Below are positions 48,456 to 58,279 of a stretch of 64,000 nucleotides of DNA, piece after piece. The notes beneath the pieces were generated by a model. It searched no databases and was not told the origin of the DNA. It saw nothing but the letters and a program-made list of their open reading frames with translations. The position numbers were made by a program, and so were the translations under genes. Position 1 is the first letter of the stretch. Each line of letters opens with the position of its first letter. The stretch covers positions 30,708-94,707 of the forward strand of contig JARLGJ010000063.1 in NCBI GenBank assembly GCA_031296105.1, read 5' to 3'. Source of the stretch: Acidobacteriota bacterium. GTDB taxonomy: Bacteria > Acidobacteriota > Terriglobia > Terriglobales > Acidobacteriaceae.

Positions 48456-48569
48456 TTATCCCTGGCGCTGCTTGTGTTTCGAGTTCTCGCAAATCACCCG
48501 CACCACGCCGTGGCGATGGATGACCTTGCACTTGTCACAGATTTTCTTTACCGAAGCACGTACCTTCAT
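48456..48569 (-). CDS. rpmJ: 50S ribosomal protein L36
   Basis: A 37-residue protein that binds zinc through C11, C14 and C27 with H32 (CDKC...[13 protein letters not shown]), i.e. the zinc-containing form. The ATG at 48569 is chosen by the conserved [15 protein letters not shown]; the GAGG is upstream. Confidence 0.97.
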   Translation of the reverse strand: MKVRASVKKICDKCKVIHRHGVVRVICENSKHKQRQG

Positions 48570-48714
48570 TTCCCACGTCCTCGTCCGGCCAAACCGGCCC
48601 GGAGTCATATCCGCATTTTCCGCCTTACCGCGCGCAAAACCCGGTCCTGCTGCAAACACGCGAAGGCCCGCTGGCCCGGGAGGGGCCTTGCGGGTTGCGT
48701 GAACCTGTTGTCCG

Positions 48715-48933
48715 CTACTTGTAGCGGTACACGATGCGGCCGCGATTCAGGTCGTAAGGAGAAAGCTCCACGGCCACGCGGTCGCCTGGAAGAATTCGGA
48801 TGAAGTTCTTGCGCATCTTTCCGGAAACGTGCGCCAACACCTCGTGATCGTTCTCCAGCTTCACCCGGAACATCGCATTGGGCAGTGGCTCGATCACCAT
48901 TGCCATTACTTCAATCGCGTCTTCCTTGCTCAT
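48715..48933 (-). CDS. infA: translation initiation factor IF-1
   Basis: A 72-residue OB-fold factor that binds the A site of the 30S subunit. [20 protein letters not shown] and the tail [16 protein letters not shown] are fully conserved. Standard infA-rpmJ-rpsM order. Confidence 0.98.
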   Translation of the reverse strand: MSKEDAIEVMAMVIEPLPNAMFRVKLENDHEVLAHVSGKMRKNFIRILPGDRVAVELSPYDLNRGRIVYRYK

Positions 48934-48977
48934 CCAACCTCAGTATTCGCTCCGGCTGCCCATCCGGGCGCCAGGAA

Positions 48978-49727
48978 TTAGTCGGTCAAAATCACCGGAC
49001 CGTCCTTGGTGATCGCCACGCTGTGCTCGAAGTGAGCACTCGGGCGGCCATCCTCGGTGACCGCGGTCCATTTATCATCCAGCACGCGAACGCCGGGCAC
49101 ACCCGCGTTCACCATCGGCTCGATGGCCAACACCATGCCTTCGCGCAGCTTCAGGCCATGATCGCGCGTGCCGTAGTTCGGCACCTGTGGATCCTCATGC
49201 AGCTTGGTCCCAATGCCGTGGCCCACAAACTCGCGGACCACGCTGAACCCGAAGCTCTCCACGTACTCCTGCACCGCGGCACCGATATCGCCCAGACGTT
49301 TGCCAGCCCGTGCCGCCTCAATGCCCTTGTAGAGCGAGGCCTGGGTCACATCCACGAGCTTCTGCGCTTCCTCGCTGATGCGGCCCACCGGCACGGTCAG
49401 CGCAGAGTCGCTGTAATAACCCTCCAGCACTACCCCGCAGTCCACCGAAACGATGTCGCCCTCGGCGAGTTTGCGGCTCTCCGAGGGGATACCATGCACA
49501 ACTTCCTGGTTGATCGAGGTACACAGCACGCAGGGATAATCGTAATACCCCTTGAACGCGGGCTTGGCCCCCAACTCCCGGATCTTTTTCTCCGCCGCGC
49601 GCTCCAGGTCCATGGTGCTGACCCCGGGAGCCACTGCGGCGGTGACCGCATCCAGCACCTGACGCAGAATGCGGCCGCTACGCCGGATTTTTTCTATCTC
49701 TCCGGCGGACTTACAAACGATCGCCAT
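48978..49727 (-). CDS. map: methionine aminopeptidase, type I
   Basis: A 249-residue metalloprotease that removes the initiator Met from nascent proteins. The metal ligands are D in SVDCGVVLEGYYSDSALT, H in VGHGIGTKLHEDPQVPN, and E residues in MVLAIEPMVN and TAVTEDGRPSAHFEH. The start is the ATG at 49727, which overlaps the end of adk by 17 nt; the upstream frame to 49781 lies wholly in adk. Confidence 0.97.
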   Translation of the reverse strand: MAIVCKSAGEIEKIRRSGRILRQVLDAVTAAVAPGVSTMDLERAAEKKIRELGAKPAFKGYYDYPCVLCTSINQEVVHGIPSESRKLAEGDIVSVDCGVVLEGYYSDSALTVPVGRISEEAQKLVDVTQASLYKGIEAARAGKRLGDIGAAVQEYVESFGFSVVREFVGHGIGTKLHEDPQVPNYGTRDHGLKLREGMVLAIEPMVNAGVPGVRVLDDKWTAVTEDGRPSAHFEHSVAITKDGPVILTD

Positions 49728-50445
49728 GTTCGATTGCCTTGAACGCCTCGGCCGTGATCTCGTCCGGATCGCCGGCACCATCCACGACCGTCAATAACTT
49801 CTGTCCGGAATAGTAACTAACCAGGGGCAAAGTCTGCGCCTCGTAGTTCTTCAACCGTTCAGCAATGACTTCTTCGCGGTCGTCTTTGCGCGTCACCAAA
49901 GTAACCCCGTCCACGTCGCAGACGCCGTCCGCATTGGGTGGGGTAGTGAACACGTTATAGATACGCCCGCAGGCAGGACAGGTGCGACGCCCGGTAAGTC
50001 TACGCAATAGTTGATTATACTCAACTACTAACTGGACCACAACCGGCCGCTTCCGGCCCCGCTCCGTCTCAAAAAAGTGATACTCGGCAAGATGCTTGTC
50101 GAGCCACTCGGCCTGGTTTACCGTCCGGGGAAAACCGTCCAGGATCATGCCAAGTGCACAATCAGGTGCTGCCACACGGCGTGCCACCATCTGGCAGACC
50201 AAATCATCCGATACCAGCTCCCCCCGCTCCATGAGCGAGCTGGCCGCTTTTCCTAATTCGGTTCCCAGCCGTATGTTCTCGCGGAGTATGTCCCCCGTCG
50301 AGATTTGTGGAATGCCGTAATATTCGGCAATCCGCTTGGCTTGGGTTCCTTTTCCGGCGCCCGGTGCTCCTAATAGGATCACCGGGCCTACCGTTGTCGT
50401 CCCTGAGTGACTCGCAGCGAAGAGCGGGATGGCCTGTGCTTCCAT
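49711..50445 (-). CDS. adk: adenylate kinase
   Basis: A 244-residue kinase that interconverts AMP, ADP and ATP. The P-loop is LLGAPGAGKGTQAKRIA, the AMP lid is STGDILRENI, and DGFPRTVNQAEWL is present. The LID domain has CPACGRIYN...CDVDG, where the fourth zinc ligand is Asp rather than Cys. The start at 50445 is chosen for GGAGG at 7-nt spacing; a GTG at 50448 directly before it is less well spaced. An N-terminal extension of about 20 residues precedes the P-loop. Confidence 0.96.
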   Translation of the reverse strand: MEAQAIPLFAASHSGTTTVGPVILLGAPGAGKGTQAKRIAEYYGIPQISTGDILRENIRLGTELGKAASSLMERGELVSDDLVCQMVARRVAAPDCALGMILDGFPRTVNQAEWLDKHLAEYHFFETERGRKRPVVVQLVVEYNQLLRRLTGRRTCPACGRIYNVFTTPPNADGVCDVDGVTLVTRKDDREEVIAERLKNYEAQTLPLVSYYSGQKLLTVVDGAGDPDEITAEAFKAIEHGDRL

Positions 50446-50493
50446 CACGTAACCTCCGAAGACCAGCTTATTTTTAAGCTGAGGTTACGTACT

Positions 50494-51897
50494 TTACCAC
50501 GCTCTGCGGCCGCGGATACGACCACTTTTCGGAGTAAAGCCCTCGTAGTGCCTCATGATGAGCTGGGATTCGATCTGATTGACCGTATCCATGGCGACGC
50601 CCACCACAATCAGCAGCGAGGTACCACCGAAATAAAAGTTGACATTCAAGCCGTGCAGGATCCAGTTCGGCAACTTGTCAAACAGGCTGCCACCCATCCA
50701 AACGGGCAGATTGTTCAGGTGGATACCAGCAATCATCCACTCTGGGATCAACGAGATAACGATCAAATACAGAGCGCCTACCAGGGTGATCCGGGTCAGC
50801 ACATCGTTGATGTAGTTGCTGGTCCGCACGCCGGGACGGATTCCCGGAATGAACCCGCCGTACTTCTGCATGTTGTCGCTGACGTCCTTCGGGTTGAAGA
50901 CGATCGACACGTAGAAATACGCAAAGAACAAAATACCCACGGCATACAGGAATGTATGCAGCGGCTCGCCCCAGCCCAGTGCCTTGCTCATACCGGCAAA
51001 GAACGGACCAAAGTATTTATTGTTCTGCAGGGCATAGCCAATGGTCTGCGGCAGGGTCAGCACCGAACTGGCGAAGATGACGGGCATCACGCCGCCGGAG
51101 TTGACGCGCAGAGGAAGGTGCGTGGACTGTCCGCCGAGGACCTTGCGGCCCACTACGCGCTTGGCATACTGCACCGAAATACGGCGCTCGCTGCGCTCGA
51201 CAAAGACGATGAAGGCCACCACGGCCACCATGGCCACCAACAGCAGAATAATGCCAATCGGACCCAGGGCGCCGCCGCTGGAGGCCTTCTGATACAACTC
51301 CACGACCGCGCGGGGCAGGCCCACGACGATGCCGGTGAAGATGATCAAAGACATGCCATTGCCGATGCCGCGCTCCGTGATCTGCTCGCCCAGCCACATG
51401 ATGAACGTGGTGCCGGTCGTCAGCGTCAGGACCGTCATCAGCACGAAGCCGACGCCAGGGTTGAGCACTAGTTGTTCGCCGCCCACGCCCTTCATCAGCA
51501 TGGTGGCAATACCGGTGGACTGCACCGCGGCCAGGATAACGGTCAGGTAGCGGGTCCACTTGGTGATCTTCTTGCGGCCCAGATCGCCTTCCTGTTGCAG
51601 GCGGCGCAGCGGTTCGTAAACCACGGTCAGCAACTGCAGGATGATGGAGGCGGTGATATAGGGCATGATGCCCAGGGCGAAGATCGTCAGACGGCGCAGG
51701 TTGCCGCCGCTGAACAGATCCACAAAGCCGAGCAGGCCGCCGCCCGCATTGTTCATCAGCCGCGACAGGGCGGCCGCGTCAACACCCGGCGTGGGCAGGT
51801 GACCGCCAATGCGGTACACCGCCAGCAGGCCGAGCGTGAACAATACGCGCTTGCGAAGGTCGGGAATACGGAAAATGTTCGCCAGCTTCTCGAACAT
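50494..51897 (-). CDS. secY: preprotein translocase subunit SecY
   Basis: A 467-residue channel protein of the Sec translocon with ten membrane segments. It begins MFEKLANIFRIPDLRKRVLFTLG, has the plug-region pattern ALSRLMNNAGGGLLGFVDLFSGG, YITASIILQLL and the later GGVMPVIFASSVLTLP. Conserved cytoplasmic loop VVGRKVLGGQSTHLPLRVN is intact. Lies between rplO and adk as in the canonical spc operon. Confidence 0.98.
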   Translation of the reverse strand: MFEKLANIFRIPDLRKRVLFTLGLLAVYRIGGHLPTPGVDAAALSRLMNNAGGGLLGFVDLFSGGNLRRLTIFALGIMPYITASIILQLLTVVYEPLRRLQQEGDLGRKKITKWTRYLTVILAAVQSTGIATMLMKGVGGEQLVLNPGVGFVLMTVLTLTTGTTFIMWLGEQITERGIGNGMSLIIFTGIVVGLPRAVVELYQKASSGGALGPIGIILLLVAMVAVVAFIVFVERSERRISVQYAKRVVGRKVLGGQSTHLPLRVNSGGVMPVIFASSVLTLPQTIGYALQNNKYFGPFFAGMSKALGWGEPLHTFLYAVGILFFAYFYVSIVFNPKDVSDNMQKYGGFIPGIRPGVRTSNYINDVLTRITLVGALYLIVISLIPEWMIAGIHLNNLPVWMGGSLFDKLPNWILHGLNVNFYFGGTSLLIVVGVAMDTVNQIESQLIMRHYEGFTPKSGRIRGRRAW

Positions 51898-51935
51898 GGG
51901 ATGAGGGCCTCTATGCCTGTGCTGTTCGGGCCATC

Positions 51936-51987
51936 GCTCCCCCGCGGGGGAGCCGGCCCAGCCCGTCTGTTCGCAGCAGACGGGCTG
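51936..51987 (-). other. two tandem perfect hairpins in the rplO-secY spacer
   Basis: GCTCCCCC/GGGGGAGC with a 2-nt loop (51936-51953) and an 11-bp CAGCCCGTCTG stem with a 7-nt loop (51959-51987), neither with a U-tract. Confidence 0.65.
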
Positions 51988-51993
51988 TATGAA

Positions 51994-52479
51994 TTACTGC
52001 TTCTTGCCGCGCTTGATTGGCGCCGGCGCCTTGACTTCGATGACCTCGGCCTTACCACCGGCGGCGGTAATCTTCTGCTGCGCCGACTCGCTGAACTTGT
52101 GCGCCTTTACCGTCAAGGCCACCGTCAGTTCGCCCACGCCCAGCACCTTCACCAGGCCGCTCTTCTTGCTGATCACACCCAGGTCGTACAGCACCGCGGG
52201 GTTCAGCTCGGTCACGCCCAGTTCGGCCAGGCGCGACAGGTTCACCACCTGGAATTCCTTTTTGAAGATGTTGACGAAGCCGCGCTTCGGCAAACGGCGG
52301 TGCAGCGGCATCTGGCCGCCTTCAAAGCCGCGCATCGAGCGCGAACCCGAACGCGAGCGCTGTCCCTTGTGTCCGCGGGTCGAGGTCTTGCCCATCCCCG
52401 AACCCATGCCGCGACCAACGCGCTTCCGCTTCTCGTTGGCGCCGGCCGGCTTACGAATCGTTGTAAGATTTGTCGTCAT
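51994..52479 (-). CDS. rplO: 50S ribosomal protein L15
   Basis: A 161-residue early-assembly protein. [46 protein letters not shown] and KRGKKQ are conserved. The ATG at 52479 gives the usual [12 protein letters not shown]-terminus; upstream codons are leader. Confidence 0.98.
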   Translation of the reverse strand: MTTNLTTIRKPAGANEKRKRVGRGMGSGMGKTSTRGHKGQRSRSGSRSMRGFEGGQMPLHRRLPKRGFVNIFKKEFQVVNLSRLAELGVTELNPAVLYDLGVISKKSGLVKVLGVGELTVALTVKAHKFSESAQQKITAAGGKAEVIEVKAPAPIKRGKKQ

Positions 52480-52623
52480 TGCTCTTCCCTGCATGGTGCC
52501 ACTCATGCTCTGGGCCGTCGGTGACGGCCGAACTGCGGCGGTTTTGCGCCGTGTTCCCCGTGGCTGGCGGGCTGTTTCCTAGCGCCGTCCGGACAAATCC
52601 GGACGACTCGGTTTGTCTCGCCG

Positions 52624-52848
52624 TTAAAGCTCGACGATCTTGATCAGGTGCGGCACCTTGGCGACCATGCCGCGGATCGACAGCGTGTCTTCCCGCTCGA
52701 TCACCTGGTTCAGACGGGTGAAGCCCAGTCCCTTGATCACCGCGCGCTGTTTCTGCGGGGTGGAGTTCTGCGAAATCACCCACTTCAACTTAAGCCGCGT
52801 GCCGGCCGGGGCCTGCACCTTGGGGGTCTTGTTGCGTTCGCGTGCCAT
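52624..52848 (-). CDS. rpmD: 50S ribosomal protein L30
   Basis: A 74-residue protein with the ferredoxin-like L30 fold. LKWVISQNSTPQKQRAVIKGLGF, VIEREDTLSIRGMVAKVPHLI and the final VEL are typical. It sits 3 nt after rpsE. Confidence 0.97.
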   Translation of the reverse strand: MARERNKTPKVQAPAGTRLKLKWVISQNSTPQKQRAVIKGLGFTRLNQVIEREDTLSIRGMVAKVPHLIKIVEL

Positions 52849-52851
52849 GGA

Positions 52852-53361
52852 TTAAAGCTCCTCTACGGCCTTGCCGCGGTTGGCGGCGACCTCGTTGCGA
52901 TCGCGCAGCTTCTTCAGCGCATCGAACGTGGCCTTGATGACGTTGTGCGGGTTGGTGGTGCCGATCGACTTGGTCAGCACGTTCTGAATGCCGACCGAGG
53001 TCATGACCGCGCGCACCGCGCCGCCGGCGATAACACCGGTACCTTCCGGAGCCGGCTTCAGCAGCACCTGACCTGAGCCGTAACGGCCCAGCGAGATGTG
53101 CGGAATCGAGGTCTGCGTCAGGTTCACCTTGATCAGGTTCTTCTTCGCCGATTCGATACCCTTGCGGATCGCCTGCGGAACTTCCTTGGCTTTGCCGGAG
53201 CCGTAGCCAACTACTCCGGTCGCCGGATCGCCGATGACCACCAGCGCCGCGAACGACATGTTCTTGCCGCCCTTGACAACCTTGGTCACGCGGTTGATGT
53301 TCACAACCTGGTCCTTCAGGTTATATTCGGCGGCATCGAGCTTCTTCTTGACGATTGCCAT
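52852..53361 (-). CDS. rpsE: 30S ribosomal protein S5
   Basis: A 169-residue decoding-fidelity protein. [25 protein letters not shown] and [18 protein letters not shown] are conserved; the C-terminal [15 protein letters not shown] ends the protein. The ATG follows a spaced Shine-Dalgarno region. Confidence 0.98.
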   Translation of the reverse strand: MAIVKKKLDAAEYNLKDQVVNINRVTKVVKGGKNMSFAALVVIGDPATGVVGYGSGKAKEVPQAIRKGIESAKKNLIKVNLTQTSIPHISLGRYGSGQVLLKPAPEGTGVIAGGAVRAVMTSVGIQNVLTKSIGTTNPHNVIKATFDALKKLRDRNEVAANRGKAVEEL

Positions 53362-53379
53362 TTGCTCTTGATTCTCCTG

Positions 53380-53399
53380 GAGGGCGCCCTCGCGCCCTC
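53380..53399 (-). other. perfect hairpin in the rplR-rpsE spacer
   Basis: An 8-bp stem GAGGGCGC/GCGCCCTC around a CCTC loop, just upstream of rpsE on the minus strand. Confidence 0.5.
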
Positions 53400-53452
53400 G
53401 CCATTGCTGCGGACTAACGGCTCAGCTTGCCTCGCCCGCTCGATCTTGTCTC

Positions 53453-53476
53453 AGTTTCCATCCGCGGATGGAAACT
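53453..53476 (-). other. perfect 24-bp palindrome at the end of rplR
   Basis: Inverted repeat AGTTTCCATCC/GGATGGAAACT with GC in the middle overlaps the rplR stop codon at 53475-53477. Confidence 0.6.
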
Positions 53477-53846
53477 AGAACTTCAGGCCGCCCTCGCGCG
53501 CGGCATCTGCCACGGCCTTGACACGTCCGTGATAGAGGTAGCCGCCGCGGTCGAAAACCACCGCCTCGATGCCCTTGGCCTTGGCGCGCTCGGCAATCAG
53601 CTTGCCTACCTGCTTGGCCGCTGCGACGTTGCCGCCGACGATGTGCTTCTTGCCGTCTTTGCCCTGTTCCAGCGAGCTGGCGCTAACCAGGGTGACCTGC
53701 TTGGAATCGTCAATCAACTGCACGTAGATGTGGTTCACCGAGCGGTACACATTCAGCCGAGGGCGTTCCGTAGTGCCCGCCAGCTTTTTGCGGATCCTGG
53801 TGTGGACCTTGACGCGCGTCGCGTCCTTGCTGATCTTCTTCTGCAT
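53475..53846 (-). CDS. rplR: 50S ribosomal protein L18
   Basis: A 123-residue 5S rRNA-binding protein. [42 protein letters not shown] and [24 protein letters not shown] are conserved. Confidence 0.97.
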   Translation of the reverse strand: MQKKISKDATRVKVHTRIRKKLAGTTERPRLNVYRSVNHIYVQLIDDSKQVTLVSASSLEQGKDGKKHIVGGNVAAAKQVGKLIAERAKAKGIEAVVFDRGGYLYHGRVKAVADAAREGGLKF

Positions 53847-53997
53847 TTCCTCGTTGTCCTTCGCTCCGGCCGTCCTCCCAGGTCCGCCCCTTTTGCCTTG
53901 CGGCGCGGGACTTGCCGGGGACCGGTCTGTCTCAGCGAACTTGGTTCGCCGGGGTTGTGCGGACGCCCGTCGGATTCTCGTCCGGCGGGCACCAGTT

Positions 53998-54020
53998 GGG
54001 TGAGGCTTAACACCTCACCC
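53998..54020 (-). other. perfect hairpin in the rplF-rplR spacer
   Basis: An 8-bp stem GGGTGAGG/CCTCACCC with a 7-nt loop, 9 nt past the rplF stop; no U-tract. Confidence 0.55.
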
Positions 54021-54028
54021 GGGGAACC

Positions 54029-54568
54029 TTACTTGGCGCCGGTCTTGCCGACCTTCTTCTTCAGGCGCTCGCCAACGTAGCGGACACCCTTCTGCTTGTA
54101 CGGGTCGGGCGGACGCAGGGCGCGCATTTCCGCCGCTACCTGGCCCAGCTTCTGGCGATCGATGCCGGAAAGCGTGAGCTTCGTCTGCTTGGGGTCGATG
54201 GCAACTTCGATGCCGGTCGGCAGCGGGTACTCAATCGGGTGCGAGTAGCCCAGTGAAAACACCACGATGCCCTTGCCTTTCAGTTCAGCGCGGTAGCCGA
54301 TGCCGACGATCTCCAGATCGCGCGTCCAGCCGTTGGTCACGCCCACGACGGCGTTGTTCACCAGGGCGCGTACCAGGCCGTGAATGGCGGCCTTGGAATC
54401 GTCCTCGCGCTTCACCAGCAGATGGCCGTCTTCGGTCACCAGCTCGACGCCGGCGGGAATGTGATTGGACACCGAACCCTTGGGCCCCTTCACCGTGACG
54501 ACATTGCCTTCCACGGTGTAGCTAACGCCCTGGGGAAGAGGAATGGGCTTTTTACCAATTCTCGACAT
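54029..54568 (-). CDS. rplF: 50S ribosomal protein L6
   Basis: A 179-residue protein at the GTPase-associated region. It begins [22 protein letters not shown], contains [23 protein letters not shown] and ends [28 protein letters not shown]. The ATG at 54568 matches the family start. Confidence 0.98.
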   Translation of the reverse strand: MSRIGKKPIPLPQGVSYTVEGNVVTVKGPKGSVSNHIPAGVELVTEDGHLLVKREDDSKAAIHGLVRALVNNAVVGVTNGWTRDLEIVGIGYRAELKGKGIVVFSLGYSHPIEYPLPTGIEVAIDPKQTKLTLSGIDRQKLGQVAAEMRALRPPDPYKQKGVRYVGERLKKKVGKTGAK

Positions 54569-54667
54569 TGCTTTCTCCTGCACCACCGCACAAGCGCGCG
54601 GCGGGCTTCCGGACCGGTCCAGGCCGGCCTCGTCTGCTCCGGACACCCGTCAGGGCGCCCGTGAGGT

Positions 54668-55066
54668 TTAGTAAACTTCGCAGATGATCTCGCCGCCCAC
54701 GCCGTCCTTGCGCGCCTGCTTGCCGCTCAGGACGCCCTTCGGTGTGGTCAGGATGTTGATGCCCAGTCCACCCAGCACGCGGGGAATTTCATTGCGGCTG
54801 ACATAGACGCGGCATCCGGGGCGCGAGATGCGCTGAATGCTGCTGATGGCCGCCTGGTTGTCGGCGTTGTACTTGATGTACACGCGGACAATCTTCTTGC
54901 CGTCTTCTTCGGTCGCCTTGAAGTTGGCGATGAATCCTTCTTCCTTCAGTACGCGGGCAATCTCCAGCTTCAATTTGCTGGCCGGCGCGTCCACCTTCTG
55001 GTGACGGGCCTTGATGCCGTTGCGGATCCTGGTAAGGAAATCTGCCACCGGATCGGTAAAGCTCAT
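54668..55066 (-). CDS. rpsH: 30S ribosomal protein S8
   Basis: A 132-residue primary rRNA-binding protein that also represses the spc operon in E. coli. SFTDPVADFLTRIRNGIKARH, SRPGCRVYVSRNEIPRVLGGLGI and EIICEVY are conserved. Confidence 0.98.
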   Translation of the reverse strand: MSFTDPVADFLTRIRNGIKARHQKVDAPASKLKLEIARVLKEEGFIANFKATEEDGKKIVRVYIKYNADNQAAISSIQRISRPGCRVYVSRNEIPRVLGGLGINILTTPKGVLSGKQARKDGVGGEIICEVY

Positions 55067-55272
55067 CGTAGTTCTCCTGAATTCGTGCGCCCGTTCTCTT
55101 TCTTGCGCGTGCTGGCCTTGCGCAATACTGCACCGGATGATCCGGTTTGCCCGCGAGGGCGGCAGTGGAAAGAACCTGCGGCGACGTTTATTTCCCGTTT
55201 TCCGGGACGGCCCCGAAGAGCCACGTGCCAGCCATTGCGGGGATCCCCCCGCCGGTCAGGGTTCGTATTCGC

Positions 55273-55458
55273 CTACCAGGACGACTTCGAAACCCCGGGA
55301 ATCTCGCCGCGCAGCGCGAGTCCGCGGAAGCACAGTCTGCAAAGACCGAACTTGCGCAGATAGGCACGCGGACGGCCGCACAATTTGCAACGGTTGTGCT
55401 GGCGCGAGGAGAACTTGGGCTTCTTGTTGTCCTTGGCGATGCTTGATGTTCTGGCCAT
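55273..55458 (-). CDS. rpsN: 30S ribosomal protein S14, zinc-binding type
   Basis: A 61-residue short S14 with two CxxC zinc ligands ([20 protein letters not shown]). The final [17 protein letters not shown] is standard for the C+ type. Spacer to rpsH is about 205 nt and contains no gene. Confidence 0.97.
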   Translation of the reverse strand: MARTSSIAKDNKKPKFSSRQHNRCKLCGRPRAYLRKFGLCRLCFRGLALRGEIPGVSKSSW

Positions 55459-55545
55459 CGTTTCCTTTATTCTCGCACATCAGTGCGTTGAACTGCTTAC
55501 CAAATCGGCGCCGCAGGTTGCCCGGCGGCGCCTGACCTGCAAAAT

Positions 55546-56229
55546 TTAGTTGTTGCCCGGCTGGCGGAACGGCATTCCGATCGCCTTCAGCAGCGCGCGG
55601 GCGTGTTCGTCCGACTGCGCCGTGGTGACGATGGTGATGTTCATGCCCTTCTGGTGCTCAACCTTGGAGTAGTCGATCTCCGGGAAGATCAACTGGTCCT
55701 TCAGGCCCAGGGTGTAGTTGCCGCGACCGTCGAACGAGCGGGTCGGCACGCCGCGGAAATCGCGCACGCGGGGCAGCGCCACGTTGATCAGGCGGTCCAG
55801 GAATTCGTACATGCGATCGCCGCGCAGGGTCACCATGCAGCCAATCGGCATGCCTTCGCGCACCTTGAAGGCGGCGATGGACTTCTTGGCCTTGGTCACC
55901 ACCGGCTTCTGGCCGGTGATCTGCGCCAGTTCGGCCACGGCCGGATCCAGCACCTTGGCGTTCTGGGTGGCTTCGCCCACGCCCATGTTGACCACAACCT
56001 TCTCGAGATTGGGAACGGCCATGATGTTGTCCAGACCCAGTTCCTTCTGCAGCGCCGCGCGGATCTCCGCGCTGTACTTCAGGCGCAGGCGGGCCGAGGC
56101 GGCATTATTCAGCTTGGGGCGGGCCGGCTTCTGGCCCGGCTCGAGGGGTGCTTCCACTTCCGCCTTGGCTTTCTTCGAGCCCTGAGGCTTGGCGGGCTGC
56201 TTCGGCTTGGCGTCCTTCTTTTCTGCCAT
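55546..56229 (-). CDS. rplE: 50S ribosomal protein L5 with an N-terminal extension
   Basis: A 227-residue 5S rRNA protein. The conserved core starts near [19 protein letters not shown] and includes [44 protein letters not shown] and [20 protein letters not shown]. The first about 45 residues are an extra Lys/Pro/Ala-rich stretch ([21 protein letters not shown]) absent from E. coli L5 (179 residues). Confidence 0.97.
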   Translation of the reverse strand: MAEKKDAKPKQPAKPQGSKKAKAEVEAPLEPGQKPARPKLNNAASARLRLKYSAEIRAALQKELGLDNIMAVPNLEKVVVNMGVGEATQNAKVLDPAVAELAQITGQKPVVTKAKKSIAAFKVREGMPIGCMVTLRGDRMYEFLDRLINVALPRVRDFRGVPTRSFDGRGNYTLGLKDQLIFPEIDYSKVEHQKGMNITIVTTAQSDEHARALLKAIGMPFRQPGNN

Positions 56230-56290
56230 CTTGCTTCTTCGCTTTCTCTCACGGACCCGGAGTGGTACCCGTTACGTGAGGTCTTCAATT

Positions 56291-56308
56291 GAACCGGCAA
56301 GCCGGTTC
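56291..56308 (-). other. perfect hairpin in the rplX-rplE spacer
   Basis: An 8-bp stem GAACCGGC/GCCGGTTC with a 2-nt loop lies 5 nt past the rplX stop. Confidence 0.55.
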
Positions 56309-56312
56309 GTAG

Positions 56313-56639
56313 TTACTTGTCCTTGTCCAGCGTGTTGCCGCACTTGGCGCACACGCGGACTTTCTTGTCGCCGCGCACTTCGTGCTTCACGCGGACCGGG
56401 CCGCAGGTGCCGCAGATCAGCATCACGTTGCTCAGCGAGATTGCCGATTCCTGCTCGGCAATGCCGCCCTTGATCTGCTTCTGCGGGTTCGGGCGGACGT
56501 TCTTCTTGACCATGCCCACGTGCTCAACCAGCACCTTGGACTCGTCGGGAAACACGCGCAGCACGCGCCCATCCTTGCCCGCGTCCTTGCCCGCAATCAC
56601 CTTGACCGTATCGTTACGGCGGATATCAACGGTTGCCAT
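56313..56639 (-). CDS. rplX: 50S ribosomal protein L24
   Basis: A 108-residue assembly initiator. The KOW motif VKVIAGKDAGKDGRVLRVFPDESKVLVEHV and the C-terminal CGTCGPVRVKHEVRGDKKVRVCAKCG with a zinc-like CxxC pair are visible. Confidence 0.97.
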   Translation of the reverse strand: MATVDIRRNDTVKVIAGKDAGKDGRVLRVFPDESKVLVEHVGMVKKNVRPNPQKQIKGGIAEQESAISLSNVMLICGTCGPVRVKHEVRGDKKVRVCAKCGNTLDKDK

Positions 56640-56696
56640 CTCTTCCTCTCAAAACTTTCCGATTCTGTCCGGTTCCCCGTGGAGGTAACGCCCCGT

Positions 56697-56714
56697 GCGG
56701 CCCCGCGGGGCCGC
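56697..56714 (-). other. perfect 18-bp palindrome in the rplN-rplX spacer
   Basis: GCGGCCCCGC GGGGCCGC is fully self-complementary, 6 nt past the rplN stop on the minus strand. Confidence 0.55.
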
Positions 56715-56720
56715 CGCAGG

Positions 56721-57092
56721 TTAGATCACTTCCGGAGCCAGCGAAACGATCTTCAGGAACTTCTTTTCGCGCAGTTCGCGAGCCACGGGTCCGAAGACAC
56801 GCGTGCCCACCGGTTCGCCGTCGGCGGTGATCAACACCGCCGCATTCGTGTCGAAGCGGATGTAGCTGCCGTCGCGGCGGCGGGTCTCTTTGCGGGTGCG
56901 CACGATCACGCACTTCACCACCGTACCCTTCTTCACGGTGCCGTCCGGCGATGCTTCCTTCACTGCTGCCGTAACCACATCGCCCAGACGGGCGCGCACG
57001 CCGGTCGATCCGCCAATCGGCAGGATCATCTGCAGCTTGCGTGCTCCGCTGTTGTCGGCCACCTCAAGGATGGACCTCATAAACACTGCCAT
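56721..57092 (-). CDS. rplN: 50S ribosomal protein L14
   Basis: A 123-residue beta-barrel protein at the subunit interface. [41 protein letters not shown] and [24 protein letters not shown] are conserved. Confidence 0.98.
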   Translation of the reverse strand: MAVFMRSILEVADNSGARKLQMILPIGGSTGVRARLGDVVTAAVKEASPDGTVKKGTVVKCVIVRTRKETRRRDGSYIRFDTNAAVLITADGEPVGTRVFGPVARELREKKFLKIVSLAPEVI

Positions 57093-57128
57093 GATGCAAT
57101 CTCCTTCCGTCGCCCGGGGCGGCGGTGG

Positions 57129-57455
57129 TTAGCCCGCCTGCTCCGGCGACACGTTCTCAGCCAGCGCCGCGGCGGCCAGGGCCGAGCGCTTCACGATTTC
57201 CTTCAGCTTCCAGCGCTTCAGCTTGGAGAGCGGACGCGTCTCCTCGATGCGGACGAAATCGCCCGTGCGCGCCGTCTGCTCTTCGTCGTGCGCATAGAAC
57301 TTCTTGGTGCGCTTCACCACGCGGCGATACAGCGGGTGCGCCTTCTGACGGTTTACCTCGACCACGATCGTCTTCGCCATCTTGGTAGAAACCACCTGCC
57401 CTACCAGGACCTTGCGATGTCCTGCGGTCTGCTCGGTCTTCGTTTCTTCTGCCAT
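57129..57455 (-). CDS. rpsQ: 30S ribosomal protein S17
   Basis: A 108-residue OB-fold 16S rRNA binder. [63 protein letters not shown] is intact. A C-terminal extension of about 20 residues exceeds E. coli S17 (84 residues). Confidence 0.97.
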   Translation of the reverse strand: MAEETKTEQTAGHRKVLVGQVVSTKMAKTIVVEVNRQKAHPLYRRVVKRTKKFYAHDEEQTARTGDFVRIEETRPLSKLKRWKLKEIVKRSALAAAALAENVSPEQAG

Positions 57456-57457
57456 GG

Positions 57458-57676
57458 CTACTTCTTCTCCGTTGCGGTCTTGGACGCCGCCAGTTGCTTC
57501 TCGCGCTGGATTGTCTGGACGCGGGCAATGTCCTTCTTCAGTCCGCGCATCTTCTTCAGGCTCTCAGTCTGTCCCATCTTGAGCTGGAACTTGAGCTTGA
57601 AGAGTTCCTGGCTGAGTTCGCTGTTCTGGTGGGCCAACTCGGCATCGGTCAGGTTGCGAATCTTTTCCGAATTCAT
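57458..57676 (-). CDS. rpmC: 50S ribosomal protein L29
   Basis: A 72-residue helical protein at the exit site that contacts SRP and trigger factor. [31 protein letters not shown] followed by a [10 protein letters not shown] helix is typical. It lies 2 nt upstream of rpsQ. Confidence 0.97.
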   Translation of the reverse strand: MNSEKIRNLTDAELAHQNSELSQELFKLKFQLKMGQTESLKKMRGLKKDIARVQTIQREKQLAASKTATEKK

Positions 57677-57742
57677 ACTCTCTTCTCTTCACCCCCGGCG
57701 TACTAGGCGCCGGCGTCGGAATAAGTCGTCGCGCGGGCTGGC

Positions 57743-58162
57743 TTAGTGAGCCAGAACCTCGCGCTTGACGAACTTCGTAATGAGGGGCAACTTGTGCGAC
57801 GCCAGACGCATGGCTTCCTGCGCCTCGGCCGCCGTCACACCCTCCATCTCAAACAGCAGCTTGCCGGGACGAACCACGGCAACCCAGTGATCCGGCGCGC
57901 CCTTGCCCTTACCCATACGGGTTTCGGCCGGCTTCTTCGTTACCGGCTTGTCGGGGAATACGCGGATCCAGATCTTGCCGCCGCGCTTCACGAAACGCGT
58001 CATGGCGACACGGGCCGCCTCGATCTGGCGGTCGCTGATCCAGCCCGGCTCCATCACCTTCAGGCCAAAATCTCCGAACGACAGTTCCGAGCCGCGCCAG
58101 GCTTTGCCGCACATGCGTCCGCGCTGTTGCTTGCGGTACTTGACTTTCTTCGGCATCAACAT
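57743..58162 (-). CDS. rplP: 50S ribosomal protein L16
   Basis: A 139-residue protein at the A-site/peptidyl transferase region. It begins [21 protein letters not shown], has [43 protein letters not shown] and ends in [20 protein letters not shown]. The ATG at 58162 gives this standard N-terminus. Confidence 0.97.
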   Translation of the reverse strand: MLMPKKVKYRKQQRGRMCGKAWRGSELSFGDFGLKVMEPGWISDRQIEAARVAMTRFVKRGGKIWIRVFPDKPVTKKPAETRMGKGKGAPDHWVAVVRPGKLLFEMEGVTAAEAQEAMRLASHKLPLITKFVKREVLAH

Positions 58163-58279
58163 AAGCAGTTTCCGTTTACCAGCTTGCTGTTTCGGGCGGC
58201 GCCATAGCGTCCGCCCTTGGCCGGCCATCCTTCGCCACCCCAGAAACTGGTCTCTGGAGCGGCTGGCCGGCTGATCTTG

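Noticed and set aside
46902..48803. A 633-codon plus-strand frame opposite rpsD, rpsK and rpsM
   Set aside because: It crosses several certain ribosomal genes and spacers.
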